Source: Myxococcus fulvus
GTDB lineage: Bacteria; Myxococcota; Myxococcia; Myxococcales; Myxococcaceae
Direction of reading: 5' to 3'
DNA: 64,000 nucleotides
NCBI RefSeq assembly: GCF_900111765.1
Contig: NZ_FOIB01000002.1
Coordinates: 248,001-312,000 of the forward strand
The translations under genes were made by a program, and so were the position numbers. The notes beneath the pieces are model-generated. The model saw only the letters and a list, made by a program, of their open reading frames with translations, was not told the DNA's origin and searched no databases. Positions 1 through 8,955 of this stretch are shown here, piece by piece. Every line of letters begins with the position of its first letter. Position 1 is the stretch's first letter.

Positions 1-281
1 TCCAGCACGCGGGCCACGCCCATCAGCCGGTCGAAGGACAGCGCGTCCACGCCCTCGGCGCCCTTGACGAAGTGCACGGGTGCGTCGACGTGGGTGCCCG
101 AGTGCGCACCGAAGGACAGGTCCGACACGTTGGCGTCGTCCCCCTTGTCCAAATCCTGCGAGCGGGTGATGCGCACCTCAGGGTTGTCCGGCCAGTGCAC
201 CATGCCGTCGCGCAGTGGCACGGAGATGTCCACCCACGGCGACGCGGGGGCGGAGCGGCTCGTCTCGGCAGCGGTCTCCAT
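1..281 (-). CDS. Cyclase family protein (kynurenine formamidase-like), 3' end outside the window
   Basis: Partial gene: about 93 codons are present and the frame runs off the left edge of the window. The visible N-terminus contains DISVPLRDGMVHWPDNPEV near residues 14-32 and the metal-binding signature HSGTHVDAPVHF near residues 58-69. That signature (HxGTHxDxPxH) is diagnostic of the cyclase family (PF04199), which contains KynB-type N-formylkynurenine formamidases and related metal-dependent hydrolases. Known members use the two histidines and the aspartate to bind zinc or manganese. The ATG at 281 is chosen because it gives a short, family-like lead-in before DISVPL. Without the C-terminus and the neighbours to the left I cannot tell a true kynurenine formamidase from other cyclase-family hydrolases. 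Confidence 0.85.
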   Translation of the reverse strand, partial: METAAETSRSAPASPWVDISVPLRDGMVHWPDNPEVRITRSQDLDKGDDANVSDLSFGAHSGTHVDAPVHFVKGAEGVDALSFDRLMGVARVL

Positions 282-511
282 GACTCTGGATCCTGGCCAT
301 CCTCCGCGCCCTTCGCCGACGGCCACGGGGCCCTGGCCCCCTGCTCGCCCCGGGGCCGGACGAGCCGCCACCCGCACCTCGCGAATAACGAGACAGCCGG
401 AGGCGTGGAGGCCCGCGTCGAGCGTCCACGCAGAGACATCCGACCACCTTTTCTCCTCGGGAGGGGTCGGCTAGGGTGCGCCGCCCTTCACGGTTCACAG
501 GAGCACAGAAG

Positions 512-1000
512 ATGCCGAGGACGTCCCAGGAGCAGACCCAGGAGCGACACGCGTTCCTGCTCACCCTCTTCCGCCAGCAGCCGGACATCAGCAGCAAGGA
601 CGCGCTGGAGTCCTTCAAGACGAAGTTCGGGGCGACCATCAACCTGAAGACCTTCAACCAGCTGCGCGCGGAGGCCGAGGAGGAGGTGGCCGCCGTCGCC
701 CCGGTGGTGACCGAAGAGCCCGAGGCCGAGGTGGAGAGCGCGTCCGAGCCCGCCATCGATGACGCCGCCCTGCAGCTCAAGGCCGCCGCCAACCCGGAGG
801 CCCTCAACGGCGCCGCCGCCCCGGCCAAGAAGCCGAAGGCCAAGGGCAACGGCCCCAAGAACGTCTTCGTGGACGCGCCCAAGGAGCACCTGACCTTCCT
901 GGAAGGCATCGTGCAGCAGCTCCAGGAGGCGGGCGCCGCCAACGTGCGCATCGACCACTCCACGGACCGCTGGATGGTCCTCGTGGTGGACCCGAAGTAG
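512..1000 (+). CDS. Conserved small protein of unknown function, acidic linker
   Basis: Encodes 162 residues with no family I recognise. The ATG at 512 is preferred over an in-frame ATG at 476 because AGGAG lies about 8 nt upstream of it. The N-terminal third (about residues 1-55) is charged and helical, starting MPRTSQEQTQERHAFLLTLF. It is followed by an Ala/Glu/Val-rich low-complexity linker (about 58-110) and a basic stretch (KKPKAKGNGPK). A compact C-terminal module of about 45 residues contains HLTFLEGIVQQLQEAG and ends WMVLVVDPK. The two-module layout with a flexible linker suggests an adaptor or nucleic-acid-associated protein, but that is inference only. It stands alone, convergent with the pseudouridine synthase downstream. 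Confidence 0.7.
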   Translation: MPRTSQEQTQERHAFLLTLFRQQPDISSKDALESFKTKFGATINLKTFNQLRAEAEEEVAAVAPVVTEEPEAEVESASEPAIDDAALQLKAAANPEALNGAAAPAKKPKAKGNGPKNVFVDAPKEHLTFLEGIVQQLQEAGAANVRIDHSTDRWMVLVVDPK

Positions 1001-1046
1001 TCCCCGACGGCCCGGGCTCCCCGTCGAAGCTGGGGGCCCGGCTCGG

Positions 1047-1964
1047 TCAGCGACGCAAGAGCTCCAGGGCGCGCTGGAAGTCCTCCGGAAGCGCGGCCTG
1101 GACTCGCACCAGGTCCCCGCTCAACGGGCCCGGCAGCTCCAGTTGGAACGCATGGAGCGCCTGTCGGCCCAGGACCTTCGCCGCGGGGTGCTCGCGGGCG
1201 ACCTCGGTGCCGTAGAGCGAGTCCCCCAGCACCGGGAAGCCCGCCTCGGAGAGCTGCACGCGAATCTGGTGCGTGCGCCCCGTGTCCAGGTCCACCTCCA
1301 GGAGCGCGGCCCCCTCGAAGCGCTCGCGCACCTCGAAGGAGAGCGCCGCCCTGCGCGCGGAGTGCACGCGGGTGGTGAAGCGGCGTGGGTCCCTGGGGTC
1401 TCTCGTGTAGGGCCCCTCCAGGCGCCCCTGCTCCGGCGGGTGGCCCAGGACGAGCGTCCGGTAGCGCTTGTCCACCTGCTTCTGCTGGAAGGCGCGCAGG
1501 AGCGCCGCCGCCGCGGTGTCCGTGCGCGCGAAGGCCAGACATCCGCTGGTCTCCCGGTCCAACCGGTGCACCACGCCGGGCAGCGCCTGTCCCTCCACGT
1601 CGAAGGGAGGGCGCTGGCTGGCGAGCAGGTCCACCACGGAGGCGGCGCGGCCCTCCGGCTCCACGACGAGCCCGGGCGGCTTGTCGATGATGACCAGGGC
1701 CGCGTCGTCATGGAGCACCGTCAGCGCGGGCCCCTCGACGGGCGGACGCGTGGGGGCCTTGGGCTCCGGACGTTCGAGCTCCAGTTCCTCGCCGCCCCAC
1801 AGCTTGCGCGTGGGCTGACACTTCTTGCCGCGGATGCGCACCCCGCCCGACTCGATGAGGGCGCGGGCTCGCTCCAGCGAGAAGCCGGGCACGTGCTTGG
1901 AGACGAAACGGTCCAGCCGCTCTCCCGCGACCTCATGCGGGACGAGGAGTTTCTGCTGCGCCAT
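1047..1964 (-). CDS. RluA-family pseudouridine synthase
   Basis: Encodes 305 residues. An S4 RNA-binding domain covers about residues 15-62 and an RluA-type catalytic domain about 80-300. The catalytic motif HRLDRETSG is present at residues 133-141, with Asp136 the expected nucleophile that converts uridine to pseudouridine. The downstream motif GRTHQIRVQL, typical of the family, is also present. The length and the S4-plus-catalytic order fit RluC/RluD-type enzymes that modify 23S rRNA, but the exact target base cannot be read from sequence. The frame extends upstream, but the ATG at 1964 (MAQQ) is preferred because the S4 domain starts right after it and a GGG/GGTGG-rich stretch precedes it. 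The gene is divergent from the Hint lipoprotein gene. Confidence 0.92.
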   Translation of the reverse strand: MAQQKLLVPHEVAGERLDRFVSKHVPGFSLERARALIESGGVRIRGKKCQPTRKLWGGEELELERPEPKAPTRPPVEGPALTVLHDDAALVIIDKPPGLVVEPEGRAASVVDLLASQRPPFDVEGQALPGVVHRLDRETSGCLAFARTDTAAAALLRAFQQKQVDKRYRTLVLGHPPEQGRLEGPYTRDPRDPRRFTTRVHSARRAALSFEVRERFEGAALLEVDLDTGRTHQIRVQLSEAGFPVLGDSLYGTEVAREHPAAKVLGRQALHAFQLELPGPLSGDLVRVQAALPEDFQRALELLRR

Positions 1965-2129
1965 ATCCACCCCGTCCCTCATGCGCCGCGGGGAGTCAAC
2001 GCCCACGTGGCGCCACCTACCCCTGGAGTCCCCCGGCGCTCCACCCGCCGCGCGTGTCGCACCCGGCAAGGCTCGCGATGTGACAGGCCGGGTCGCGGCT
2101 GACCAGCGAGACCGATGACTTGTCATTCG

Positions 2130-2156
2130 TTGACTTTTCAACACGGAGCGTATGAC
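2130..2156 (+). promoter_or_regulatory. Possible promoter of the Hint lipoprotein gene
   Basis: TTGACT at 2130-2135 and TATGAC at 2151-2156 resemble a housekeeping -35/-10 pair. The spacing of 15 nt is shorter than the usual 17, so this is tentative. The site lies 45 nt before the start codon of the plus-strand gene, in the 236-bp gap between two divergent genes. A short inverted repeat, ATGAC-TT-GTCAT, overlaps the region just upstream. Confidence 0.3.
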
Positions 2157-2200
2157 AGTGTTTGTCCGGGCTCGACCAGGCCCGCTCTGAGGGGGAGCCC

Positions 2201-4075
2201 ATGGATTTGACGCACAGTCGCATCGCGACACGTCTCGTCGTTCTCGCAGGATGCCTGTCTTTGCTGCCCGGGTGTCCGTGGGTCATCAAGCCCACTCCCA
2301 AGCCCAAGAGCATCGAGGAGCAGCGCGAGGTCGTGATGGCGGCCTTCCAGAAGCGCCCGCCTCACGAGGACTTCGTGGTGCTGGACCTGGCCGATGACGA
2401 CCAGTACGCGTACGCGCGCCACCGGCTGCAAGAGGCGGCCGCGGCGCAGGTCGCCCAGGGCGGGCAGGAGACGCCGGGGCCGACGGTGGCCCGTGACTTC
2501 GCGCGCGCGCTGAAGACGCTGGACATCGCCCGGGCCAAGGCGGTGCGGGGAGGCCCGGCCCCCAAGCCCACGGACTGGGACTGCGACCACTTCATCCACG
2601 TGAACGACTCGCGCACGGTGGGTGGCGGCAAGGCGCAGCAGGCGGACAAGGCGCAGGACAATCGGCCCTCGTTGATCCTCAACCCCTACGCCACGTGCGC
2701 GGGCGGCGCGACGCACGTCTTCACGGACGTGACGGCGTACGACAGCGACTTGTCCGGCAAGAAGCTGACGGTGCTGGCCAAGAGCGCCAACGAGGAGCAC
2801 AACGACGGCAAGACGTTCGACGACACTGCGGTGTCGGTGCGGCCGTCGATGGCGCCGGAGAGCAAGGTCGTCGTGGAGTCGCTGATGGTGGCGCACAACG
2901 ACCAGACGGGCGAGGAGCACGTCTCGTTCGCGAGCCTGGACACGACGCTGACGCCCGAGCCAGTGAGCTTCACGCTGGACCACCCCCGCTTCGCGAGCAA
3001 CGAGCCCCGCTCGAACATCAACCTCACCACGTGTCAGCTTCGCGGTGGCGCGGACTGTGACTACGCCATGGTGACCAACGCCCAGGGCACGCTGGCGCCC
3101 TACCCCCAGCAGCCGGTGGGGCTGGCGCTGCGCAAGACGGGCACCCCCTGGACGGGAGACCCCGCGGCCTACTTCCCGTTCCAGACGGGGCAGGCCTTCG
3201 ACATCACCAACATCTACGTCCCCACGCAGCTCACGTTCGACGCGGGCGCGATGTCGCAGCCGTGCACCATCCAGGCGATGAAGAACGGCCCGACGACGAC
3301 GCGGATGCGCCTCATCAAGACGGACTCGGGCGGCACCTGCACGACGCTCGCGGATCTGTCGGACTTGTTCGTCATCAATGGGAAGACGGCGACCATCCAG
3401 CGGCTGGTCAACCTGTCGCAGAACACGACGGCCAGCGGTGGCACGGGCTGCACGATGGAGAAGATCGTCAACGAGCCCGTGGTGATGTCGATGACCCTCT
3501 ACTCGATGGCGCAGTGTGGCGGCGCCGCCGCGGTGCCGCGTCTGACGACCTTCACGAGCGCGGCGCTGCCCACCAACCCCTTCAACCTCAACGTGCTCAA
3601 CAGCTGCATGGCGGAGGGCACGAAGGTGACGCTCGCCGACGGAACGCGGGCGCCCATCGAGACGCTGAAGGTGGGCGACAAGGTCCGCTCCAACGCGAGC
3701 GGCCGGGTGCTGACGGTGCAGGACTTCATCTTCGGGCGGGAGCCCAAGCCGCTGGTGCGGCTGCGCGATGACCAGGGCCACGACGTGCGATTGACGGAGA
3801 AGCACCCGGTGCTGCTCACCTCCGGGCTCGTGGTGCCCGCGGACAAGGTCCAGGTGAAGGACCAGGTGCGCACCGAGTCCGGCACGGCCTTCATCACCGC
3901 CACCGAGCGCGTGCCGTACGACGGCAAGGTCTACAACCTCAAGCTGGGCACGGCCGAGGAGCTCGAGTCGCTCGGCCCCAACGAGCGGACCCTGTTCGCC
4001 GATGGCGTGCTCGTGGGCGACGACACCATGCAGCGCGAGCTGACCTCGCCGCGCCGCGCGTCGGCCACGCCGTAG
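2201..4075 (+). CDS. Lipoprotein with C-terminal Hint (hedgehog/intein) domain
   Basis: Encodes 624 residues. The ATG at 2201 follows GAGGGGGAG at good spacing. A signal peptide with two possible lipobox cysteines (LAGC at 15-18 and LLPGC ending at Cys25) indicates a lipid-anchored envelope protein. Residues of about 40-465 match nothing I know and are rich in Thr, Asp and Asn, consistent with an extracellular beta-rich body. A Hint domain begins at Cys469 (NSCMAEGTKVTLADGTRAPI). It includes the block LTEKHPVLLTSG and ends near FADGVLVGDD. Hint domains carry out an N-S acyl shift at the first Cys and cleave the preceding peptide bond. The C-terminal HN needed for intein splicing is absent, so self-cleavage or hedgehog-like transfer is more likely than splicing. 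Substrate and role are unknown. Confidence 0.8.
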   Translation: MDLTHSRIATRLVVLAGCLSLLPGCPWVIKPTPKPKSIEEQREVVMAAFQKRPPHEDFVVLDLADDDQYAYARHRLQEAAAAQVAQGGQETPGPTVARDFARALKTLDIARAKAVRGGPAPKPTDWDCDHFIHVNDSRTVGGGKAQQADKAQDNRPSLILNPYATCAGGATHVFTDVTAYDSDLSGKKLTVLAKSANEEHNDGKTFDDTAVSVRPSMAPESKVVVESLMVAHNDQTGEEHVSFASLDTTLTPEPVSFTLDHPRFASNEPRSNINLTTCQLRGGADCDYAMVTNAQGTLAPYPQQPVGLALRKTGTPWTGDPAAYFPFQTGQAFDITNIYVPTQLTFDAGAMSQPCTIQAMKNGPTTTRMRLIKTDSGGTCTTLADLSDLFVINGKTATIQRLVNLSQNTTASGGTGCTMEKIVNEPVVMSMTLYSMAQCGGAAAVPRLTTFTSAALPTNPFNLNVLNSCMAEGTKVTLADGTRAPIETLKVGDKVRSNASGRVLTVQDFIFGREPKPLVRLRDDQGHDVRLTEKHPVLLTSGLVVPADKVQVKDQVRTESGTAFITATERVPYDGKVYNLKLGTAEELESLGPNERTLFADGVLVGDDTMQRELTSPRRASATP

Positions 4076-4267
4076 TCTCCCGACGGACATCGTCGCGCCG
4101 GGGGCGCCTCTTCGGCCATGACGGCCGGGTTGTCGCCCTCGGCGTGAGTCCTCGCTGAGCCCGTGAACGCGGCTGGGAGCGCGCCTTCGTCCCAGCGTGT
4201 CGCCGGACGCGCGAGACACTGGCGGCGCGAAGCGGAGGCAGCGGCGCTCCGCCTTCGCCCGTGCGCG

Positions 4268-5881
4268 TCAGCCGAGGGCCGCGATTCGCGCCTCCGCCAG
4301 GATGGCCGCCGCGGTGCTCCGGCCCGAGGCCGCCGCGCCTTCCATGTAACCCTGGGCTTCGTAGAACGAGCTGGTGTGCTCGCCGGCGAAGAACAGGTTG
4401 CCCACGGGGGGCGCCTCGTAGCCCGCCAGGCTCGTGAACTGCCCCGGGCCGTAGGCCGTGTAGCTGCCCAGTGCGAACGGGGAGCTCGGCCAGTGCTCCA
4501 GGTGCGCGAGGATGCGCCCGTCCACGCCGCGCTTCACCGCGCTCGCGGTGCCTGGCACCACCCGGTTCATCGCCGCCACGAAGCGCTCGGCCTCCAGCGC
4601 CACGTTGCCCGGGTCCATCGCGGCGCCGCGCTCTCCGCTCGCGTAGTCCGTCAGCACCGCGTCCCTCGTCGTGGCCCGGCTCGGGTTCGTCTCCCACGTC
4701 GCCTGGTGGTGCATCAAATCCGAGTACGTCGCGCCGCTGCCCCCGCCCGCGCGCCACACCGGTCCCTGGTAGCCCACCATCATCTTCGCGTTGGTGCCGT
4801 AGCCCAGCTCCTGGATGACCTTCCTCTTCCAGGGCGGCAGGCCCAGCGAGCCATCCAGCGCCACACGCCGCAGCACGGTGAAGGGCACGGCGAGCACCAC
4901 GACGTCATAGGTCGCGGTGAAGCTCCAGGAGCTCCGCCGCAGCGACAGGGCCAGTGCGCCCGCGGGCGTCCTCCGCACGGCCTCCAGTCGCTCGCCCAAG
5001 CGGACCTGACCGGGGAGGCGCGCGGCCAGCTCGCGAGGAATCTGCTGATTGCCGCCGAGCAACCGGTAGCGCTCGTCGCTCTCGCCATAGGGCTCGAAGC
5101 GGCGACACTGCTCCGTCCCAATCAGGAACAACAGGTTGAGACAGCTCAGCGTGTCCGCCGTCCGTCCATACTCCGCCTCGTACGCGGCGATGATGGCGGC
5201 CGATATCAGGGGCCCCGCGTCGCGGGACTCCAGGTAGGTCATCAGGTCCATCAGGTCGAACGCGCGGTCCACCGGCGTATGCCGCGCGGCGGTGGGGGCC
5301 TCGGAGAGCCGGGACAGGTCCTGGCGGATGGCGGCGATGAGCGGACAGTACTCCGCCAGGATGGCGGCCTCCGTGTACCGCTGGCCTCCGAAGAAGTACG
5401 TCACCTCACCGTGGAACCGCGCGAGGTCCTCGCGCTCCAGTTGGAATTGGCGCGCGTAGCCCAGCATCGTCGTGTGTCCGGAGTCGATGAACTCGCCACC
5501 CCGCTCCACGACCTGTCCCGGGAACGTGACGGGCCCGCCGAACGCGCCGCCCATCGAGTACACCCGGCCGCCGGTGCGCTCACTCGCCTCGTGCACCGTG
5601 GCGATGACGCCCGCGCGCCGCAGCTCGTAGGCACACGCGAGTCCGGCGAGCCCCGCGCCGATGATTCCCACCCGCGGCGACGGGAGCGCATGCGCCTCCT
5701 GCGCCCGCGCGCTCCCGACGGCGAACCCCAGCCCGAGGGCCGTCAGCCCCTTCAGCACGGAGCGACGGTCCAAGCCGCGCCGGGCCTCGGACGGCAGGGT
5801 GACCTCGCGTCGCGAGGTGGAAGCGGCGAGCGCCTTCCGGGTGGTCTGGCGGAACGAATCGAAGAGCGCGGTGCGGGGCAT
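4268..5881 (-). CDS. Tat-exported FAD-dependent amine oxidase
   Basis: Encodes 537 residues. A twin-arginine motif (DRRSVLKG, Arg39-Arg40), a hydrophobic stretch and a likely cleavage site after SARA (about residue 60) indicate folded export by the Tat route. The FAD-binding motif VGIIGAGLAGLACAYE follows at about 71-86, then ERTGGRVYS. The C-terminal GNLFFAGEHTSSFYEAQGYM and MEGAAASGRSTAAAIL motifs are typical of flavin monoamine oxidases, which oxidatively deaminate amines to aldehydes with release of ammonia and hydrogen peroxide. The substrate cannot be predicted. The gene faces the Hint lipoprotein gene end to end and is not in an obvious operon. Confidence 0.9.
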   Translation of the reverse strand: MPRTALFDSFRQTTRKALAASTSRREVTLPSEARRGLDRRSVLKGLTALGLGFAVGSARAQEAHALPSPRVGIIGAGLAGLACAYELRRAGVIATVHEASERTGGRVYSMGGAFGGPVTFPGQVVERGGEFIDSGHTTMLGYARQFQLEREDLARFHGEVTYFFGGQRYTEAAILAEYCPLIAAIRQDLSRLSEAPTAARHTPVDRAFDLMDLMTYLESRDAGPLISAAIIAAYEAEYGRTADTLSCLNLLFLIGTEQCRRFEPYGESDERYRLLGGNQQIPRELAARLPGQVRLGERLEAVRRTPAGALALSLRRSSWSFTATYDVVVLAVPFTVLRRVALDGSLGLPPWKRKVIQELGYGTNAKMMVGYQGPVWRAGGGSGATYSDLMHHQATWETNPSRATTRDAVLTDYASGERGAAMDPGNVALEAERFVAAMNRVVPGTASAVKRGVDGRILAHLEHWPSSPFALGSYTAYGPGQFTSLAGYEAPPVGNLFFAGEHTSSFYEAQGYMEGAAASGRSTAAAILAEARIAALG

Positions 5882-6049
5882 GCGAGGCTCCTGGAGGTAC
5901 GAGGACGACTGCCCTCTCCTTCCGGAGTCCCCCTTCTGGCGCAGCGCCGACCTCCAGGGTGCCCTTCACCGGACACCCCGAATGTGAAGCAGCGCGACCT
6001 TTCCCGAGGCGGCCAACCCCGCTAAAGCCGCCCGCACGCAGACAACGTC

Positions 6050-6520
6050 ATGCCCCGGGGACCCATGCTTTGCAGAATCGCCGACCGCGAGGTGCCTCGG
6101 ACGTGGCTGTACTTCCGCGAGTTCGATTACGGGCGCGGGCATCCGACGTTGCCCATCGTGGAATATGAAATCTCCGTGAGCGCGGAGACCTTCGTCGCGA
6201 GCGTGGCGTCCTCCTATGAAGACTACGCCCAGGATGACAAAGCCCATGGGGCACCGGAGGACGCAGAGGACATCCTGCGGTTGCGAGCACTCGGGTGGCC
6301 GCCCCTGACCGAGCTGCTCGAGCGGCACGCCCAGGTCCTGGAGACCTTCATCTCCAGGCACATCGGCTATGACGTCCTCCATTGCCTGTTCCCGCCCGGG
6401 TCAGGGGCGAGCCCCCGCTACCTGATTGACAGTGTCGAGCGCGCTCGCATCGCGGCCCAGGTCATCACCCTGAGCGGCCGGGCCATCGCCATCCCTCGCG
6501 AGCCAGCTCCCACCTCATGA
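6050..6520 (+). CDS. Hypothetical protein
   Basis: Encodes up to 156 residues; I do not recognise the family. Two in-frame ATGs compete: 6050, without a clear ribosome site, and 6065 (MLCRIADREV), preceded by GGGGA at short spacing. The protein is soluble with mixed charge. It has an aromatic N-terminal part (WLYFREFDYGRGHPTLPIVEY) and a helical C-terminal half containing LTELLERHAQVLETFISRH. No signal peptide or membrane segment is visible. It overlaps the 3' end of the next, convergent gene by six bases. Confidence 0.55.
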   Translation: MPRGPMLCRIADREVPRTWLYFREFDYGRGHPTLPIVEYEISVSAETFVASVASSYEDYAQDDKAHGAPEDAEDILRLRALGWPPLTELLERHAQVLETFISRHIGYDVLHCLFPPGSGASPRYLIDSVERARIAAQVITLSGRAIAIPREPAPTS

Positions 6521-6913
6521 GCCGGCATGGCTCGCGCGCCCCACACCACGTCGGCCCTCCGCGTTGCGCCAGCCCGTGTCGCGGTGAGGCCGTCCACCAT
6601 TGAGGCGGTGCTTCGACTTGCGGCGCAGGAAGCTGCTCGCGTCCGCGCGGCGGTAACAGGTGAGCAGGCGCTCGTCGTCACTCACCAACACAATCCAGCC
6701 ACGCGCCTGCCGCGCGAGGGACGAGTCACGCAGGGCCCGCGAGAGGTCTCGCTCCAGCACCGTGACGTGCGTCGCCCCCGCCGCGCGGACCCGCAAGCCG
6801 TGGTCGAGGATGAAGTCCAGGACCTCCTGACGCAGCATCCCTCGCGCGCTGTGCTCCAGGAACGTGAAGGTGGGGAGAGTCGGGCGGGAACTGGACGGGC
6901 GACACCGGGCCAT
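6515..6913 (-). CDS. Hypothetical protein
   Basis: Encodes 132 residues of unknown function. The core (about residues 15-105) is a small alpha/beta unit with ARGMLRQEVLDFILDHG, then THVTVLERDLSRAL, then GWIVLVSDDERLLTCYRR. The last block resembles the closing strands of small nuclease or toxin-like folds, but I cannot name a family. The C-terminal 25 residues are Arg/Gly/His-rich and probably disordered. The minus-strand frame is chosen over the opposite frame because its codon third positions are GC-biased and its protein has alternating hydrophobic character. Confidence 0.5.
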   Translation of the reverse strand: MARCRPSSSRPTLPTFTFLEHSARGMLRQEVLDFILDHGLRVRAAGATHVTVLERDLSRALRDSSLARQARGWIVLVSDDERLLTCYRRADASSFLRRKSKHRLNGGRPHRDTGWRNAEGRRGVGRASHAGS

Positions 6914-7067
6914 GGGGCTTCCTCCTGTTGCCTCCCCTCCTCTTCACATGTCGTTCCAAGCCACCCCTGACGCGATTCCAGGGGGTTGCGGGCTCAACGC
7001 CCGGGCCTCGCGGGACATTTCGTCAATGCGCCTCCACCCGTGTGACAGCGCGACGCACGCGCCTTCG

Positions 7068-7964
7068 TCACCCCGGCGGAATCACCGCCGCGGGCGCCAC
7101 TCCGCTCCCGCGCCGCCAGGACTCCCACACACCCAGCAGTCGCGGATACAGCGCGCGGAAGACGACGAACCACACGACGCCCGCGAGCAGGTCGACCGCG
7201 TAGTGGTAGCGCAGCACCAGCGTGGAGACGAAGAGCAAACCCGCCACCGGCAACATCCCCCGGAAGCGCCACGGATGCGCGAGCCTGTCGTGCGCGAGCA
7301 ACACCAGCGTGATGTACACGTGCAGGCTGGGGAACAGGTCGAAGGTCGACGAGCCGTGAGCCACGACGGCCGCGTTCAGCCCCGTCACCCATCCTCCCTC
7401 CACCGGCACGGTGAACAGCTCGGGATACGCCGCCACGGGCCCCACCGCGGGCACCAGGTAGTACCCCACGAGCCCCGGCACGTAGGCGGAGAAGACCTGT
7501 CCGAAGAACGCCTCCGCGCGCACACGCGGCCCCACCACCGCCCACGCCATGGCCAGGTGCAGATAGACGTGGAACGACAGGTAGCTCGCGCTGAACACGT
7601 CGTTCACGGCCGGCGAGCTCCAGCGCTGCAGCCACACCGACGGCGTGCTCCCACCGAACACCCACGCGTCCACGCCGAACAACACGGCATCCCGCGTCGG
7701 AAGCCCGAGCGCGGGGATGGTGTCCTTCACCGACGCATAGAAGAAGAACGTCGCTCCGTAGGCCAACAGCAACCGGACGCGGAAGACGTGCCCCCAGCGC
7801 TCCAGGCGCGACAGCCCCGCCACCGCGAGGATGAACAGGAGCGTCGCGCCGAGCACCTGGAGGAAGACCGCCGAGCGCGCTCCGGCGACGACCAGGAGCC
7901 CACACGACAGCACCCCCCCGAAGCCCGCGAGCAGCCCCTCGTGCAGATAGGGACGCTCAGACAT
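7068..7964 (-). CDS. PAP2-like membrane phosphatase / phosphotransferase
   Basis: Encodes 298 residues with about six or seven hydrophobic segments, hence an inner-membrane protein. The motif order fits the PAP2/inositol phosphorylceramide synthase-like superfamily: GYYLVPAVGP, then FPSLHVYITL (the histidine segment), then RYHYAVDLLAG (the second histidine and the aspartate). These residues form the phosphohistidine catalytic site in known members, which remove or transfer phosphate-containing head groups of lipids. Its ATG lies within the end of the desaturase gene (8-bp overlap), so the two are translationally coupled. Work on a lipid intermediate together with the desaturase is a reasonable inference, but the substrate is unknown. 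Confidence 0.85.
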   Translation of the reverse strand: MSERPYLHEGLLAGFGGVLSCGLLVVAGARSAVFLQVLGATLLFILAVAGLSRLERWGHVFRVRLLLAYGATFFFYASVKDTIPALGLPTRDAVLFGVDAWVFGGSTPSVWLQRWSSPAVNDVFSASYLSFHVYLHLAMAWAVVGPRVRAEAFFGQVFSAYVPGLVGYYLVPAVGPVAAYPELFTVPVEGGWVTGLNAAVVAHGSSTFDLFPSLHVYITLVLLAHDRLAHPWRFRGMLPVAGLLFVSTLVLRYHYAVDLLAGVVWFVVFRALYPRLLGVWESWRRGSGVAPAAVIPPG

Positions 7965-8892
7965 CCGGGGACGCGGCGCGCCGGGCCTCTCGCATCAGCG
8001 AGCCACTCAGCACGCCTCGGACGAACGAGAAGTACGACGGGATGAAGGGCGCGCCCTGCGCGACGAGCTCGGCCCGCAGGGACTGGTGCAGCGCGGGCAG
8101 GTTGTACCAGGGCACCCGCGGATACAGGTGGTGCTCCAGGTGGTAGTTCTCGTTGCACATGAAGAAGCGCGTCACCGGATTGGACAGGATGGAGCGCGAG
8201 CCCCGGACCGGATGATGGCTCTCCGTCAGGAAGGTGTGCTGGCTCATGCCCCGGATGTTGACCAGCGTGTTGATGATGACCATGGGCAGCACCCACGCAT
8301 GCAGCAACACCTGCCACGGCACGAAGCGCGCCGCGAGCACACCCGCCACGAGCACCATGGCGACCTCGAACACAATCCACCGCCGCTCCGACGGCGTGCC
8401 GTGCTTGAAGCCCAGGATGGGAATCATCGTGATGTACGCGGGATAGCCGAGCAGCAGCCGGCCCAGGTGCATCGCCAGCTCCAGCCAGCGCCGCCCCGTG
8501 TAGTTCGCGTAGTGGTCGGGGTCCAGGCCACCGCCCAGGTCCCGATGGTGCCGCAGGTGCAACACCTTGTAGGCCGCGAAGTTCTGGAGCACCGGCCAGG
8601 CACACAGCATCCCGCCCAGTCGATTCAGCCAGGGCCGCGAGGACAACCCACCATGCACCGCCTCGTGGGTGAACAGGCTGATGCCATGCAGCGCGGCGGC
8701 CGAGACCAGGTAGAGCGGAATCCGGACGAGCCAGCTCGCCCCCGAGTCGCCCTGCCTCGCGAGCAGGACGACGAGCCACGCCGAAACGCCCTGGAGCAGG
8801 AGGAACAGGACGAGCCGAGGCAGGTGACGGGCGTCGACCCGCTCCAGCTCGCGCAGGGACTCGGGAGACAGGGGTGCGGAGGGCGTGGGCAT
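7957..8892 (-). CDS. Membrane fatty acid desaturase
   Basis: Encodes 311 residues. All three histidine boxes of membrane di-iron desaturases are present: HEAVH at 76-80, HLRHH at 112-116 and HLEHH at 251-255. A further SQHTFLTESHHP segment lies near 218-228. Four main hydrophobic segments surround them. Known family members insert double bonds in acyl chains or hydroxylate lipids using O2 and an electron donor. The frame is open far upstream, but the ATG at 8892 has AGGA seven bases before it and opens directly into the family-like N-terminus. It is the first gene of a two-gene minus-strand unit and is divergent, by 63 bp, from the BtaA-like gene. Confidence 0.92.
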   Translation of the reverse strand: MPTPSAPLSPESLRELERVDARHLPRLVLFLLLQGVSAWLVVLLARQGDSGASWLVRIPLYLVSAAALHGISLFTHEAVHGGLSSRPWLNRLGGMLCAWPVLQNFAAYKVLHLRHHRDLGGGLDPDHYANYTGRRWLELAMHLGRLLLGYPAYITMIPILGFKHGTPSERRWIVFEVAMVLVAGVLAARFVPWQVLLHAWVLPMVIINTLVNIRGMSQHTFLTESHHPVRGSRSILSNPVTRFFMCNENYHLEHHLYPRVPWYNLPALHQSLRAELVAQGAPFIPSYFSFVRGVLSGSLMREARRAASPDV

Positions 8893-8955
8893 GGCGCGTC
8901 CTGATGACTTACAATCCCGCTCCGAGTCGAAGCAACCCTCGCCCCCGCACAGGCC

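Noticed and set aside
2138..4219. 693-codon frame opposite the Hint lipoprotein
   Set aside because: No recognisable motif; composition typical of a frame shadow.
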